Origin: Aquiluna sp.
Lineage (GTDB): Bacteria > Actinomycetota > Actinomycetes > Actinomycetales > Microbacteriaceae
NCBI GenBank assembly: GCA_017854485.1
Contig: JAFMHN010000004.1
Coordinates: 1-64,000, forward strand
Direction of reading: 5' to 3'
DNA: 64,000 nt
Shown piece by piece: positions 1-10,361 of the stretch; position 1 is the stretch's first letter; every line of letters starts with the position of its first letter. Position numbers and translations under genes: made by a program. Below the pieces are notes generated by a model. It worked only from the letters and a program-made list of their open reading frames with translations, was not told where the DNA came from and did no database searches.

Positions 1-690
1 GGCAACGGATGGGCAGTTGGCTTGGGTCAGAATCAGTACCCTACCTATCAAGCCAAATTCTCAGGTGCTATGAACGCTTGGGAATCCTTCAAGAAAGGGT
101 GGATTTTCGACGAACAGGTCTTTTGCCTCGATGGTCGCGAGGACTTTTCAGATGCTCGGACACTATTGACTCCTATGGAAGTCTCGGGAGGTGAGACCAA
201 AATGGCAGTAGTCCGCACAGGTCAACACACGGGACTAGTAGTCACCTCAAGAAGACCAACTGGGTATTCTGCAGATTGGGCCAAATCTGACTCTGGAATA
301 ACCGTTTACCGCTTGGACCTCAGTCTCATGAACGACAGGACTGGAGAGGGAAATGTGGATTGTGGTAACAGCCCAGACTTTGACAAGTGGGCCTATTACT
401 TGGCTCCAGATGGGAAAGCAGGGGTAGAGAATGCCTGCCGGTTTGAAGAATTCATTATCAAGGCTGGGCAAAAGGTTAGTTACGGAGGAGTTGAAGTCAA
501 ATTATCTTCAAGTGGCTCCAAGGACTTTATCGAAATCTCCAACAGGGCAACATTGAATTCGGCAGTAAATCGGAGCGGGCTAGGTAACTCGCTTTCACAG
601 GTCCTGGGCGAAGCAGTTCCCACGGCCCGAAAAATGAACTCTCGGAGCCACTGCTCCTGCTGTGGTTGCACGCCATCGGACCAAGAGTAG
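1..690 (+). CDS. C-terminal part of a secreted metallopeptidase-like protein (5' end outside window), paralogous to the C-terminus of the next gene
   Basis: Frame 1 is open from base 1 (GNGWAVGLGQNQYPTYQ...). WIFDEQVFC...VKLSSSGSKDFIEISN parallels WITGFLRDEQVIC...FKITVLDAIGQGNFVELTA of the downstream protein. Unusual Cys-rich tail HCSCCGC. Confidence 0.6.
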   Translation, partial: GNGWAVGLGQNQYPTYQAKFSGAMNAWESFKKGWIFDEQVFCLDGREDFSDARTLLTPMEVSGGETKMAVVRTGQHTGLVVTSRRPTGYSADWAKSDSGITVYRLDLSLMNDRTGEGNVDCGNSPDFDKWAYYLAPDGKAGVENACRFEEFIIKAGQKVSYGGVEVKLSSSGSKDFIEISNRATLNSAVNRSGLGNSLSQVLGEAVPTARKMNSRSHCSCCGCTPSDQE

Positions 691-735
691 GCAGGTCATG
701 AACCCCACTGAACTAAAATCACTCTTGGGGGAACA

Positions 736-2364
736 ATGAAAAAAGTACTCGCAATAGTCCTTGTCACGTTTTTAATTGCGGGCTGTTCTCAGCCTGTAAG
801 GCAAGAGACTTCCAGCGAAGCAAGACTCGGAGCTGCATTTGAATCGTGCGACGAACTTAATCTCGAATATCGAGGAGGAGTCTCGCGATCCGGTGCAAAG
901 AACACCGGCTCACTTCCTCTAGTTGAGTGGATAGAAGACCAGACTCTGTATGAGGCAAACGTCAATCTCGATGAGGACAAAGATGGTATCGCGTGCGAAA
1001 TCACGACTTTTGTCGAGGATGCTAACGAGGCTGGAGGGCAGACCAGCGATCAGGATATTGAACCGGACTTAGAGGTTTCGAGAAATGGGTACGAGTCTGT
1101 ATGCGACTTTGGGGAGCATGATTTTGCGCCCGAGGAATTCGAAATCTGGTCCAAAAAAACAGGCTTTTGCACAGGCCCAACGGGTTGGTTCGAAGCAATA
1201 AAAGACTCCCCGTTGCCAAACACTTGGGACCCCTCCGGACAGGAATCTTCCATAGAGCTTTGCAAGATCCAAAATAGTCCCGAATTACAAAACAGGGCTT
1301 TTCCTGTCGGGTCACAGATTCTCCAGTATCAAAACATGTTTCCGCGACCTGGAGCACGATTGCTAATTGTTGGGGTCGCTGGGACTGACTCGCTCCCCTC
1401 AAATCAGCGTCCAGAGTCCGATTATGCCTACCTTGGGAAATTCATAGCGCAGTGGGTCAATGGCATGGACGACTTCTCAGATGACTTTGAGGTTAGGTTC
1501 AATGATGAATACATCAAGCTCGACATTGAGCTTGAGTCATTCGGGGTGGCGCATTACTCCGACGCCAACTCCAAAAACTTCGGCAAATACCTTGAGGGAT
1601 ATGTTCGCCCCCATTTAGCTGATATTGATGGGGTCCTAGTTGTTACTACCCCAGGGACCAAGAGAGGGGTGTTAGAGCAAGGCGCCCTAGGAGGCTACGT
1701 AGTGAATGGCAAATTTGTTCCGGTGATGTCTGTCCCTCCCGCCACTTTTAGTACTCGCTTTGTCAGAGACTTTCCCATGATTTTGCCCATGGAAATTATC
1801 CACGAGTGGGGTCACGCGGGGTCTGGGCTCGACGATCCAAATGGTTCGAATTACTTCCAAAATGAAAAGGAAGGCGATCCGGATGACCTCGGTATGGGCG
1901 GTTGGGGGCTTCAGTCCACTAGCAAGACGGATCGGACAGCCTGGAACAGGTGGATCACGGGATTCCTGAGGGACGAACAGGTCATTTGTGCAGACACCTC
2001 TGGTACTCACGCTCTAAAAGCAACTTCCGTAATGACGCAGGAAAAGAAGATTTTGGTTGTGCCCTTAGATAATGAACATGTGCTAGTCGCCGAGTCGATT
2101 CGTGCGACTGGATTGAATTACAAGTTAGGTTTCGAGAGTGAGGGCCTTCTCGTTTACGAGGTAAATACTGCCGATGTCAGGCAGCACTATGGTGCCAAAC
2201 TGATTTTGCCAGAAGGTCGCGTAGCTGAACGCAGAATCCCCTTGATAGTTCCTGATGCCCCCCTGAAGCCAGGCGAGTCCGTCACTCACAAAGGATTCAA
2301 AATCACCGTCCTGGATGCTATCGGTCAGGGAAATTTTGTTGAGTTGACAGCGCCGCCTAATTGA
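736..2364 (+). CDS. Secreted lipoprotein with Excalibur-like calcium-binding domain and M6-like zinc metallopeptidase motif
   Basis: Lipobox FLIAGCS; NLDEDKDGIACE resembles the Excalibur DxDxDGxxCE motif; EIIHEWGHAGSGLDD contains HExxH-type HEWGH. Confidence 0.7.
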   Translation: MKKVLAIVLVTFLIAGCSQPVRQETSSEARLGAAFESCDELNLEYRGGVSRSGAKNTGSLPLVEWIEDQTLYEANVNLDEDKDGIACEITTFVEDANEAGGQTSDQDIEPDLEVSRNGYESVCDFGEHDFAPEEFEIWSKKTGFCTGPTGWFEAIKDSPLPNTWDPSGQESSIELCKIQNSPELQNRAFPVGSQILQYQNMFPRPGARLLIVGVAGTDSLPSNQRPESDYAYLGKFIAQWVNGMDDFSDDFEVRFNDEYIKLDIELESFGVAHYSDANSKNFGKYLEGYVRPHLADIDGVLVVTTPGTKRGVLEQGALGGYVVNGKFVPVMSVPPATFSTRFVRDFPMILPMEIIHEWGHAGSGLDDPNGSNYFQNEKEGDPDDLGMGGWGLQSTSKTDRTAWNRWITGFLRDEQVICADTSGTHALKATSVMTQEKKILVVPLDNEHVLVAESIRATGLNYKLGFESEGLLVYEVNTADVRQHYGAKLILPEGRVAERRIPLIVPDAPLKPGESVTHKGFKITVLDAIGQGNFVELTAPPN

Positions 2365-2436
2365 GCCACCTAGCGGAATCGAACCGCTGACCTGCTCTTT
2401 ACGAGGGAGCTGCTCTACCGACTGAGCTAAGGTGGC
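2365..2436 (-). tRNA. tRNA-Thr(CGT)
   Basis: Reverse complement folds as a cloverleaf: GCCACCT/AGGTGGC acceptor, D-arm GCTC..GAGC, anticodon loop CTCGTAA, T-arm AGCGGTTCGATTCCGCT. Confidence 0.93.
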
Positions 2437-2449
2437 GAAGTAAAAAAGT

Positions 2450-3394
2450 TTAGCGGCTAATCACTCCAGCGCGCTTGAGCCTTTCTACGGCAGCATCCTC
2501 AATCGGTGAATCTGGGCCGATCGCAAACCGCATAAACCTAAGCAGGTTTGCTGTCACAGGACGCAGCAACCAAAGCGGGTATGACCTAAGCCCGATCATT
2601 TTTTGATACTCCTTTGGCATGGAAGCAAGTGCCGAATGGAACAGGAGCGCATAGACCGGTTTTGCAAGTGGCGGTAGAGGGGCTTTCCTGATCCAGTTAA
2701 TGATGTTTTTGGTTTCATCGGTCACACTTATTTTGTCTCTGAAGTCGCTCAGGGTTTGTTTCAGCTCAGCTTCGCTCATCGGAACAGTCTTTAGACCAAG
2801 CGGGCCGACTGACTTCGACCAGAGCTCTACATAGCTGTCTGCTCCGCCCGGGATTGGCTTCTTCGAATAGTTCTGGTGAGCTCGCAAAAACGAATCCATG
2901 AATGCAACGTGCACCCAGAGCAGCAGGTCTTTGTCTGCTGCTCGGTAATCCTTTGTTTCACCTGCCGCCGTTTCATAACTGCCGCTAACGGTCTTGTGCA
3001 TGCGGTTAACCCTGGCAGCCTCACCCTTGATGGCCTCAAGAGAGCCAAAAGTGGTGACGGTTAGCCAACGAATGGTTCCAGAAAGTCTTCCAAGAGGATC
3101 TTGCTCATACCGGGAGTGCTGAGCAACGCCTGTCAGGGACCCTGGGTGGAGAGCCTGCATCAAAAGCGCCCTTACTCCTCCAACCAAAGTGGAGAAGTCG
3201 CCATGGACTATCCATGGGGCATCCTCTGGTGTGTAAAAGCCTGGCTCGTCCCCTGCGGCAACAACCTCCAGCCATGGCGGAATTCCATCAGCAGCACCTG
3301 AGAGGAGTCTTCTGAATCTGCGCGACAGGCTCTCTTGCAGTGCGTTGTTTGCCAATGTGTTGCCTAACCTTGTAGATACGAACAAAGGAAGCAA
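2450..3394 (-). CDS. Oxygenase MpaB family protein (DUF2236)
   Basis: WIVHGDFSTLVGGVRALLMQALHPGSLTGVAQHSRYEQDPLGRL is typical of the MpaB/DUF2236 family. Confidence 0.85.
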   Translation of the reverse strand: MLPLFVSTRLGNTLANNALQESLSRRFRRLLSGAADGIPPWLEVVAAGDEPGFYTPEDAPWIVHGDFSTLVGGVRALLMQALHPGSLTGVAQHSRYEQDPLGRLSGTIRWLTVTTFGSLEAIKGEAARVNRMHKTVSGSYETAAGETKDYRAADKDLLLWVHVAFMDSFLRAHQNYSKKPIPGGADSYVELWSKSVGPLGLKTVPMSEAELKQTLSDFRDKISVTDETKNIINWIRKAPLPPLAKPVYALLFHSALASMPKEYQKMIGLRSYPLWLLRPVTANLLRFMRFAIGPDSPIEDAAVERLKRAGVISR

Positions 3395-3396
3395 CC

Positions 3397-3765
3397 ATGA
3401 CAGAGGCCGAACTAATCCGCGAGTTCCAAAAAAATCGTTTGCACATCATCTTGGCACAGCTTGCCCCGACCGCCATGCTCGCATTTGCTGCTTTTGCAAC
3501 GCCGACCATCTCTGAATACCCAATGGCCGTGATTCATGGGTTCGCGCTAATTCTCTTGGCATCCGGAATCCTCGGTGCTCTGGCTGAGTTCTCGGCAGCC
3601 TCACAAGCTCAGGCGGTCATTGATGATTTGAGGACCCTTCCAGGTGCTTCAGCACTTAGAAACCGAGTGATCAGCTTTAGGCCTTGGCTGAATGTTGTGA
3701 AGTTTGTGACACCGGCAATCTTCGTTGCAATCTTTGCAGCGCTAATTATTGCCCTGTATTTCTAG
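3397..3765 (+). CDS. Small membrane protein of unknown function
   Basis: 122-aa ORF with hydrophobic segments, divergent from the MpaB gene. Confidence 0.6.
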   Translation: MTEAELIREFQKNRLHIILAQLAPTAMLAFAAFATPTISEYPMAVIHGFALILLASGILGALAEFSAASQAQAVIDDLRTLPGASALRNRVISFRPWLNVVKFVTPAIFVAIFAALIIALYF

Positions 3766-5234
3766 CGAGAGCTGCAGAGCAGCTTGTCCAAAGGTTCACC
3801 GGCCAGATAGCTGTCAACGACTGAATCAACGCAAGGGTTTGATCCATAGGCTGTGTGTCCCTCGCCTTCAAAGGTGAGCAGGTCCGACCCTTTGAGTAGC
3901 CCACTCAACACAATTGCGTGCTGGTAGGGGGTGGCAGGGTCTCCTGTTGTGCCAATGATCAGCGGCTTGGTGCTGGGCGTGACATTGAAATCAAGAACAG
4001 TATTGCCGACGCCCTCTGGCCAACCAAAACAGGAGCCATCGCCATAGGCAAAGTACTTGCCAAACACCGGGCTGGCATTAGCGATTGCCTCGGATAAATC
4101 TTCCCCGTTTACGGGGTAAGTTTTCTCATCCGCGCAAGCAATCGCGCTGTTGGCTTCAACCAGGTTTGTTAGGTAGCCGCCCTCGGAATCTCGATCGTTG
4201 TAGAAATCAGCAAGCAGTAGCAGCATGGTGCCATCGCCCTTGAGGGCATCCTCGATTCCCGCTGATAGGTAGGGCCAAGAACCCTCGGAATAAAGAGTCA
4301 CAATGATCCCCGCAATGGCCGCTGACAGCGAGAGGTCCCTGTCGTAATCAGTTGGCAAGGTGTTGCGCTCGAGGTTCCGCAGAATGCTGCCGATAGTGTC
4401 CTTGGCCTCGTTTATGTCTTGTGGCAGTGGACAGGAGACCTGAGCAAAGCAGTCCTCGAGGTAGGCTTCCATCGCCATGTCAAAGCCCGCTATCTGGGCA
4501 AGCAGAGCGGCGTCTGGTCCAAGGGTTGGGTCAACCGCCCCGTCCAGAATAAAGAGACCAACCTTGCCTGGGAACAGTGCGGCATAGTTGGCGCCCAGCT
4601 CGGTACCGTAGCTATAACCCAGGTAGTTCAAAAGCTCGCTGCCAACCAGTTCGCGCAACAGGTCCAGGTCTTTTGCGGTTTGCTGGGTATTGAAATATCC
4701 GGTGCTGATCTCCCCCTGGCAGCTCTGGCCAAAACGCTCGGCCACATCCGCCAGGTAGGCAAGGTCTTCTTCTGTTCCAAATCCGTAGGGTGATGGACTG
4801 TAAAGCAGCTTGTCCTTCAGCCCCATGTCGCTGCAGGTCACTGCAGTGCTGTCTCCGACACCGCGCGGGTCAAAGGCGATCACTTGGAAATTTTCTCTGA
4901 GGTAAGCGCTCCCCATGCTGTCGTAGCCATCCCGCATCCAACTAATTGCACCGGATCCCGGGCCACCCGGGTTTATAAACAGTGGGGCTAAGTTCTCGGA
5001 GCCCGCTTTACGCATCAGGGCGATTGAAATCAGCTTTTCTTCGGGCTCATTCCAATCCAAGGGAACCGCAACCGATGCGCACTCGAACTGGTCACCACAA
5101 TCCAACCAGCCAATTTCCTGCTCAAAAAGGTCGACCGCGCCGCTTGTTACCCCCTGGACCGGGTCAGGCTGAGTGACCTCAGCGCAGCCGGTCAGGGTTA
5201 TAAGTGCTGCTATCGCAGCGGCTCTAAGCCGCAA
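3762..5234 (-). CDS. Secreted alpha/beta hydrolase (TAP-like C-terminal, tripeptidyl aminopeptidase type) lipoprotein
   Basis: Lipobox LTGCAEV; FINPGGPGSGAISWM, FDPRGVGDS, GYSYGTELGANYA nucleophile elbow. Confidence 0.85.
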   Translation of the reverse strand: MRLRAAAIAALITLTGCAEVTQPDPVQGVTSGAVDLFEQEIGWLDCGDQFECASVAVPLDWNEPEEKLISIALMRKAGSENLAPLFINPGGPGSGAISWMRDGYDSMGSAYLRENFQVIAFDPRGVGDSTAVTCSDMGLKDKLLYSPSPYGFGTEEDLAYLADVAERFGQSCQGEISTGYFNTQQTAKDLDLLRELVGSELLNYLGYSYGTELGANYAALFPGKVGLFILDGAVDPTLGPDAALLAQIAGFDMAMEAYLEDCFAQVSCPLPQDINEAKDTIGSILRNLERNTLPTDYDRDLSLSAAIAGIIVTLYSEGSWPYLSAGIEDALKGDGTMLLLLADFYNDRDSEGGYLTNLVEANSAIACADEKTYPVNGEDLSEAIANASPVFGKYFAYGDGSCFGWPEGVGNTVLDFNVTPSTKPLIIGTTGDPATPYQHAIVLSGLLKGSDLLTFEGEGHTAYGSNPCVDSVVDSYLAGEPLDKLLCSSR

Positions 5235-6393
5235 CGTCTTGCCTCAAAATCATGCGTGTGCAGAGCGACTCGAGCACCAACAGGTCTCTAACGTTTGAGG
5301 CTAGGCGCTTCCTAGCCTCGGTAATTGCATCTAGAACCGCGATGTTGTCATCCACGGTGGTGCCATGAACCCTTAGGTTTAGCTCGTCGATCAGGTCCTC
5401 GTTGGTAAGTTCCGCGTTGGCTTGCAACTGCAGCGAGATTACATCGCGGAAAAAGGACTCGGCATCTGTGAAGATGCGGTCGATGCCGTCTCTGAGTGCC
5501 CTGGTGTTTCTGCGCTTTTGGTTTTCCTCAAGGTCTTTGAACTGAGGTCGGAGATTTGGGGGAATCCGCTCGTCAACTGCCAAGCCGAATGCCCGCATCA
5601 AGTGCTCTTTCTCAGCGGTGTCTCGCTCCTTGGCCAGAGCCTCGGCATCGCGCTTGGCCACGCCCAAAAGCTTTTCAGCTGCAAGCATTGCTCGAGACAG
5701 ATTTGTGATCGATGAAATTTCACGAAGAGTCTCTGCCCTTCTGGCCCTGGCATCCTGAGAGCCGGCAAGTCTTCTTGCCATGCCCACGTGGTTCTGAGCT
5801 TGCCTGGCGCTTTTCAGGGCTAAGTCTTTGTCGATGCCATCGCGCTTAATTAGTAACTCAGCAACCTCTGTTGCACTTGGCAGCCGAAGCAGCACGTTCC
5901 TAGCCCGTGATCTGATTGTCGGCAATAAGTCAGCAACGCTGGGAGCACACAGGATCCAGATGGTCTTTTCCTGAGGTTCTTCAAGCGCCTTTAGTAAAAC
6001 ATTGGAGGTGCGCTCGGTCATCCGGTCACTGTCTTCAATGATCACAATCCGGTAGTCGCCCACCGTGCTGGACATCTGTGACTTTTGCACCAGAGAGCGA
6101 ACCTCATCGATGCTGATTGTTACTCGCTCGGTTGCCAGGGTGAGAATGTCGGGATGTGCATCAGCAAGTGCTAATGAGCATTGCTGGCAGTTACCGCAGC
6201 CGTTTTGTTCGCACTGCAGGGCAGCTGCGAATGACTTTGCCAAAAGCGATCTTCCAGATCCTGCGGGACCAGTAAACAGCCAGGCATGGTGAACGCCCTC
6301 GGCCTTTGATGCAATTGCTCGTTGCAGCTGTTCGATGGCTTCTGGTTGACCCAGCAGCTCATCGAAGATGCCGCTGGTCAAGGCGTACCCCAA
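5224..6393 (-). CDS. holB: DNA polymerase III subunit delta'
   Basis: LFTGPAGSGRSLLAKSFAAALQC, CQQCSLALADAHPD, VLLKALEEPQEKTIWILCAPS; adjacent to tmk. Confidence 0.92.
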   Translation of the reverse strand: MGYALTSGIFDELLGQPEAIEQLQRAIASKAEGVHHAWLFTGPAGSGRSLLAKSFAAALQCEQNGCGNCQQCSLALADAHPDILTLATERVTISIDEVRSLVQKSQMSSTVGDYRIVIIEDSDRMTERTSNVLLKALEEPQEKTIWILCAPSVADLLPTIRSRARNVLLRLPSATEVAELLIKRDGIDKDLALKSARQAQNHVGMARRLAGSQDARARRAETLREISSITNLSRAMLAAEKLLGVAKRDAEALAKERDTAEKEHLMRAFGLAVDERIPPNLRPQFKDLEENQKRRNTRALRDGIDRIFTDAESFFRDVISLQLQANAELTNEDLIDELNLRVHGTTVDDNIAVLDAITEARKRLASNVRDLLVLESLCTRMILRQDVAA

Positions 6394-6989
6394 AATGACT
6401 CGACCCTTGCTATCACCGCTTGGTGGATGGATTCGATTGTCATGGTGGCATCAATTACTTCAAAACGCTCAGCCGAAGCCATTTCTAGGTATTGCGCGCG
6501 GGCCCTTTCAAAAAAGCCAACTTCTTCACTTTCCAAGCGATCAGGTTCGGTACCGGTGTCATCACGACGGGTTAGTGCCTGTGCTGCTGGCATATCCAGC
6601 AAGAACGTCAAATCAGGCTCCAGGTTGCCAACCGCCCACAACGAAATGTCTCTAACTTCATCAACCGACAGTTCCCTGGCGGCTCCCTGGTAGGCGACCG
6701 AGGAGTCAAAATAACGATCGGAGAGCACCACTTTGCCGGCGGCAAGAGCTGGCTCAATCTTGGTGGTCACGTGGTGTGCTCTATCTGCTGCATAGAGTAA
6801 AGCTTCGGCCCTGGGTGCGACATTTCCCTTGCGGTGCAAAAGCAGGTGCCTGATTTCCTGGCCAAGTTCCGTGCCGCCTGGCTCCATGGTTCTAACAACT
6901 TCATGGCCCTGCTTGATAAGCCATGCCTCTAGTAGGTCCAACTGAGTCGATTTGCCAACTCCGTCGATGCCCTCAAAGGTTATAAACAC
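6378..6989 (-). CDS. tmk: Thymidylate kinase
   Basis: MFITFEGIDGVGKSTQLDLLEAWL P-loop; DRYFDSSVAYQG. Confidence 0.96.
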   Translation of the reverse strand: MFITFEGIDGVGKSTQLDLLEAWLIKQGHEVVRTMEPGGTELGQEIRHLLLHRKGNVAPRAEALLYAADRAHHVTTKIEPALAAGKVVLSDRYFDSSVAYQGAARELSVDEVRDISLWAVGNLEPDLTFLLDMPAAQALTRRDDTGTEPDRLESEEVGFFERARAQYLEMASAERFEVIDATMTIESIHQAVIARVESFWGTP

Positions 6990-6991
6990 GG

Positions 6992-9565
6992 CTACCGCTT
7001 TTTTCTAGTCTTTTTCTGAGTCTTCGGAGCCTCGCCTGGCTCCACCCCTAGTTTTTCACGCCTAATTGCCAAAAGCTCGTAGGCGCGGTCATTGGTTAGC
7101 TCATCCAGCGGTTCATCCTTAGGAACTGTGGCGTTCACAATGCCATCTGAAACATAGAGACCGAACTGGCCTGATTTGGCAACGACGTTCGCCTTGGATG
7201 CCGGGTCCTCGCCGAACTCCTTGAGGGGTGTTGCCGCTGTCCTGCGGCCGCCGTATTTAGGCTGTTTGTAAATCTCGAGCGCCTGCTCCAGCGTCAGATC
7301 AAAAATTTGCTCCTCTGATTCAAGGCTCCTGGAGTCGGTGCCACGCTTTAGGTATGGACCGAACTTTCCATTCTGCGCCGTGATCTCAGCCTCTGATTCT
7401 GGATCCACTCCAATTACTCGTGGCAATGAGAGTAGCTTCAGGGCCTCTTCGTAGCTCACGGTGTCAACCGCCATGGTTTTGAACAGTGAGGCGGTCTTTG
7501 GCTTTGGATTTCCCTCGTCAACCAGGGTGATGTATGGACCGTAGCGGCCATCCTTCACGATTATGTCTAGCCCTGTTTCTGGCTCTTGGCCAAGCACCCG
7601 GTCGCTAGCAGGAGGTGCGTTGACTAATTCGATTGCCTTCTCGTGGGTCAGTTCATCTGGGCTAAGGTCGACCGGGATGTTCACGATGCGACGCTCGTCG
7701 TTTTCCATGACCTCGATGTAAGGGCCATACTTACCGGTTCTTAGGTTGATGCCCTCAGCAATCTCAAAGGTGTTGATGAGCCGCGGGTCGCTTTCGCCGA
7801 GGCTTTCAACTGTTGCCTGGAGTCCATCATCGCCAAAGTAGAATTCCTTGAGCCAGCCGGAGCGGTCGAGCTCACCCACGGCGATTTTGTCTAGGTCGGA
7901 TTCCATTTTTGCAGTGAAGGCATAGTCGACCAGGTGGCCGAAGTTTTCCTCTAGGAACCTGGTGACAGTGAATGCAATCCATTCTGGAACCAGCGCGCTA
8001 CCGCGCTTTACGACATAGCCCTTGGAGATAATTGTCGAGATGATTGCTGCATAGGTGGAGGGTCTTCCGATCCCCTGCTCCTCAAGCGCCTTCACTAATG
8101 ACGCTTCCGTGTATCGGGCTGGCGGCGAAGTCGAATGATCTTTTGATGCTATTTCATCAATTTTTAGAGACTGACCAACTTCCAAAATTGGAAGCTTGGC
8201 ACTGGCGTCTTCCTTCTTGTCTTCCTCTGGGTCCTGGTATACAGCCAGGAAGCCAGGGGTGATAACGGTGGTTCCAGAGGCTGAGAACTCAGCTTGCTTG
8301 CCATCCACTTGAGTTTCAAACTTGACCGTGGTGGTGGAGAGCTTGGCATCGGCCATCTGGGACGCAACAGTCCTCCGCCAAATCAGTTCATATAGAAGGT
8401 GTGATTTGCCATGCAACACACTCTTGAGTTCGTTTGGATGTGCAAAGGTCTCACCTGAAGGCCGAATTGCCTCGTGTGCTTCCTGGGCATTTTTAGACTT
8501 TGCGCCATAGATTCTTGGGCTTGGTGAGACTGAGTCATCTCCAAAAAGTTGCTTAGCTGCCGCGAGCGCCGCGCTTATGGCCTGTCCAGATAGAGCTGGT
8601 GAGTCGGTTCGCATGTAGGTAATGTGACCGTCTTGGTAGAGCATTTGAGCAGTGTCCATGGCCTGCTTAGCGCTCATGCCGAGTTTTCTAGAGGCCTCCT
8701 GCTGCAGGGTAGAGGTGGTGAAAGGTGCATACGGCTTTCTGGTTGAAGGCTTTGCCTCCACCGAGGTAACCGCAAGCTCTGCACCCTCAAGCTTTTTCGC
8801 AAGATCAGAGGCCTGTGAGGGACTGAGCACCAGTACCTCCTGGACCAGCTTTCCGCCCTCATCAAAACTCTTGGAGCCAGCCAGTTTTTCGTTCGCAAGT
8901 TTTGCCAGCTTTGCGTCGAACTGAATTGAATTGTGGTTCAAGGTTGCTGTGATCGATGAGTAGCTAGCGGACACGAATGCAATTCGTTCGCGCTCTCGCT
9001 GCACAATCATGCGCATTGCCGGCGACTGCACGCGACCAGCCGACAGGCCTCGGTTGATCTTGCGCCAGAGCACCGGTGAAATCTCATAACCAACTAGTCG
9101 GTCCACTACTCGCCTGGTTTCCTGAGCCTCAACCAGATTGTCGTTTAGCTCACGAGTGTTCTTGGCAGCTGCAGCGATGGCATCCTTAGTGATCTCATTG
9201 AAGACCATTCGGTGCACTGGAACCTTTGGCTTCAATACTTCTAGGAGGTGCCAGGCGATTGCCTCACCCTCGCGGTCCTCATCAGTGGCCAGGTAAAGCT
9301 CTTCGGCGCCCTTGAGCGCCTTCTTCAAATCCGTGACGGTTTTGGTCTTGCCGGGTGAAACTACGTAAAAAGGTTCAAAGTCGTTGTCTATATCTATGGA
9401 GAACTTACCTAGCGGACCCTTTTTCTTATCCGCTGGAACATCCCGTGGTTCAGCTAAATCACGAATGTGGCCAACTGAGGCCAATACCTCGTAGTCACTA
9501 CCTAGATATTTAGAGATCGTCTTCGCCTTGGCGGGCGACTCAACAATCACTAGCTTCTTAGCCAA
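6992..9565 (-). CDS. topA: DNA topoisomerase I
   Basis: [43 protein letters not shown] active-site region; C-terminal GKYGPYIE-type repeats. Confidence 0.97.
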   Translation of the reverse strand: MAKKLVIVESPAKAKTISKYLGSDYEVLASVGHIRDLAEPRDVPADKKKGPLGKFSIDIDNDFEPFYVVSPGKTKTVTDLKKALKGAEELYLATDEDREGEAIAWHLLEVLKPKVPVHRMVFNEITKDAIAAAAKNTRELNDNLVEAQETRRVVDRLVGYEISPVLWRKINRGLSAGRVQSPAMRMIVQRERERIAFVSASYSSITATLNHNSIQFDAKLAKLANEKLAGSKSFDEGGKLVQEVLVLSPSQASDLAKKLEGAELAVTSVEAKPSTRKPYAPFTTSTLQQEASRKLGMSAKQAMDTAQMLYQDGHITYMRTDSPALSGQAISAALAAAKQLFGDDSVSPSPRIYGAKSKNAQEAHEAIRPSGETFAHPNELKSVLHGKSHLLYELIWRRTVASQMADAKLSTTTVKFETQVDGKQAEFSASGTTVITPGFLAVYQDPEEDKKEDASAKLPILEVGQSLKIDEIASKDHSTSPPARYTEASLVKALEEQGIGRPSTYAAIISTIISKGYVVKRGSALVPEWIAFTVTRFLEENFGHLVDYAFTAKMESDLDKIAVGELDRSGWLKEFYFGDDGLQATVESLGESDPRLINTFEIAEGINLRTGKYGPYIEVMENDERRIVNIPVDLSPDELTHEKAIELVNAPPASDRVLGQEPETGLDIIVKDGRYGPYITLVDEGNPKPKTASLFKTMAVDTVSYEEALKLLSLPRVIGVDPESEAEITAQNGKFGPYLKRGTDSRSLESEEQIFDLTLEQALEIYKQPKYGGRRTAATPLKEFGEDPASKANVVAKSGQFGLYVSDGIVNATVPKDEPLDELTNDRAYELLAIRREKLGVEPGEAPKTQKKTRKKR

Positions 9566-9577
9566 AAATGCTCCTAA

Positions 9578-9976
9578 TTAATCAGATGGCGACCCCGCTA
9601 CTGAATCAACAGAAATCTCTGATAATCCAACAAACTTTGTCAGCCCGATGCTCACATCGGTTCCGACAATACGACATGAATCTAGAAAAACTCCATTTGA
9701 AACTGCAATCAGCTCCGCATTTTCACATGGAAAACCGGATGCCAACCCTCGAATAGTATCTGCTGCAGCAAGCGATGCGGAGTCTGCTATCACCTGCAAT
9801 CGGGTTGTGCCATGGGACAATGAGGTCGCCGACGACACAGCAAACAACAACAACATCAGTGCGCCAATAAAGATTATTGACACCACCGCAGTAGACCCCG
9901 AATCTACCTTCCAATCGGCAGCAGGCAAATTTTTGTTGAGATCGGGATCACTAGCTGTTTCTGAACCCTGAAGCAC
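9578..9976 (-). CDS. TadG/Rv3654c-like membrane-anchored pilus-locus protein
   Basis: GSTAVVSIIFIGALMLLLFAV N-terminal TM then LQVIADSASLAAADTI typical of the family; position in tad locus. True start is probably internal. Confidence 0.7.
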   Translation of the reverse strand: MLQGSETASDPDLNKNLPAADWKVDSGSTAVVSIIFIGALMLLLFAVSSATSLSHGTTRLQVIADSASLAAADTIRGLASGFPCENAELIAVSNGVFLDSCRIVGTDVSIGLTKFVGLSEISVDSVAGSPSD

Positions 9977-10212
9977 TCCAACCTCCCTTCATTTGAGAAA
10001 TCAACTCTCAGTGCCGGATCAACCGGCACATCAATGCCAATCGCGCTTTGTCTGGCAATTTCAAAGGCCTTGTATTCAAGTGCAATGCGCTCCACGGCCA
10101 GCGAAACAGATCCAAGCACAACCGAAAACAGCATGATCAGAGCCGGTAACAGCAGCATGAACTCTGCCGTTACCGCGCCCCTGTCGCTAGCCAAGTCCAA
10201 TTGCACCGGCAA
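9904..10212 (-). CDS. TadE-like pilus assembly protein
   Basis: DRGAVTAEFMLLLPALIMLFSVVLGSVSLAVERIALEYKAFEIARQSAIG is a TadE-like N-terminus. Confidence 0.8.
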   Translation of the reverse strand: MPVQLDLASDRGAVTAEFMLLLPALIMLFSVVLGSVSLAVERIALEYKAFEIARQSAIGIDVPVDPALRVDFSNEGRLECFRVQKQLVIPISTKICLLPIGR

Positions 10213-10348
10213 TCAACTTGAATAGCAGCGACCTAACCTCTTCGCTTTTTAGCACCAGCAGCATCAGGCCGGCAAAGGCAACCCCGGCCAGGGTGGCGAT
10301 TGCATATTCGGCGGTGATTGCGCCTTGATCGGATTTGAGTAGTTGCAT
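10187..10348 (-). CDS. DUF4244 Flp-pilin-like small protein (53 aa), absent from the supplied ORF track
   Basis: Manual translation: MQLLKSDQGAITAEYAIATLAGVAFAGLMLLVLKSEEVRSLLFKLIAGAIGLG*; GAITAEYA prepilin-like motif; lies between tadC-like and tadE-like genes. Confidence 0.88.
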   Translation of the reverse strand: MQLLKSDQGAITAEYAIATLAGVAFAGLMLLVLKSEEVRSLLFKLIAGAIGLG

Positions 10349-10361
10349 TTTGTTTCCTTTC

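Noticed and set aside
6171-9971. Numerous 60-130 aa antisense ORFs over holB, tmk and topA
   Set aside because: All lie opposite strongly supported housekeeping genes and have no recognisable domains.
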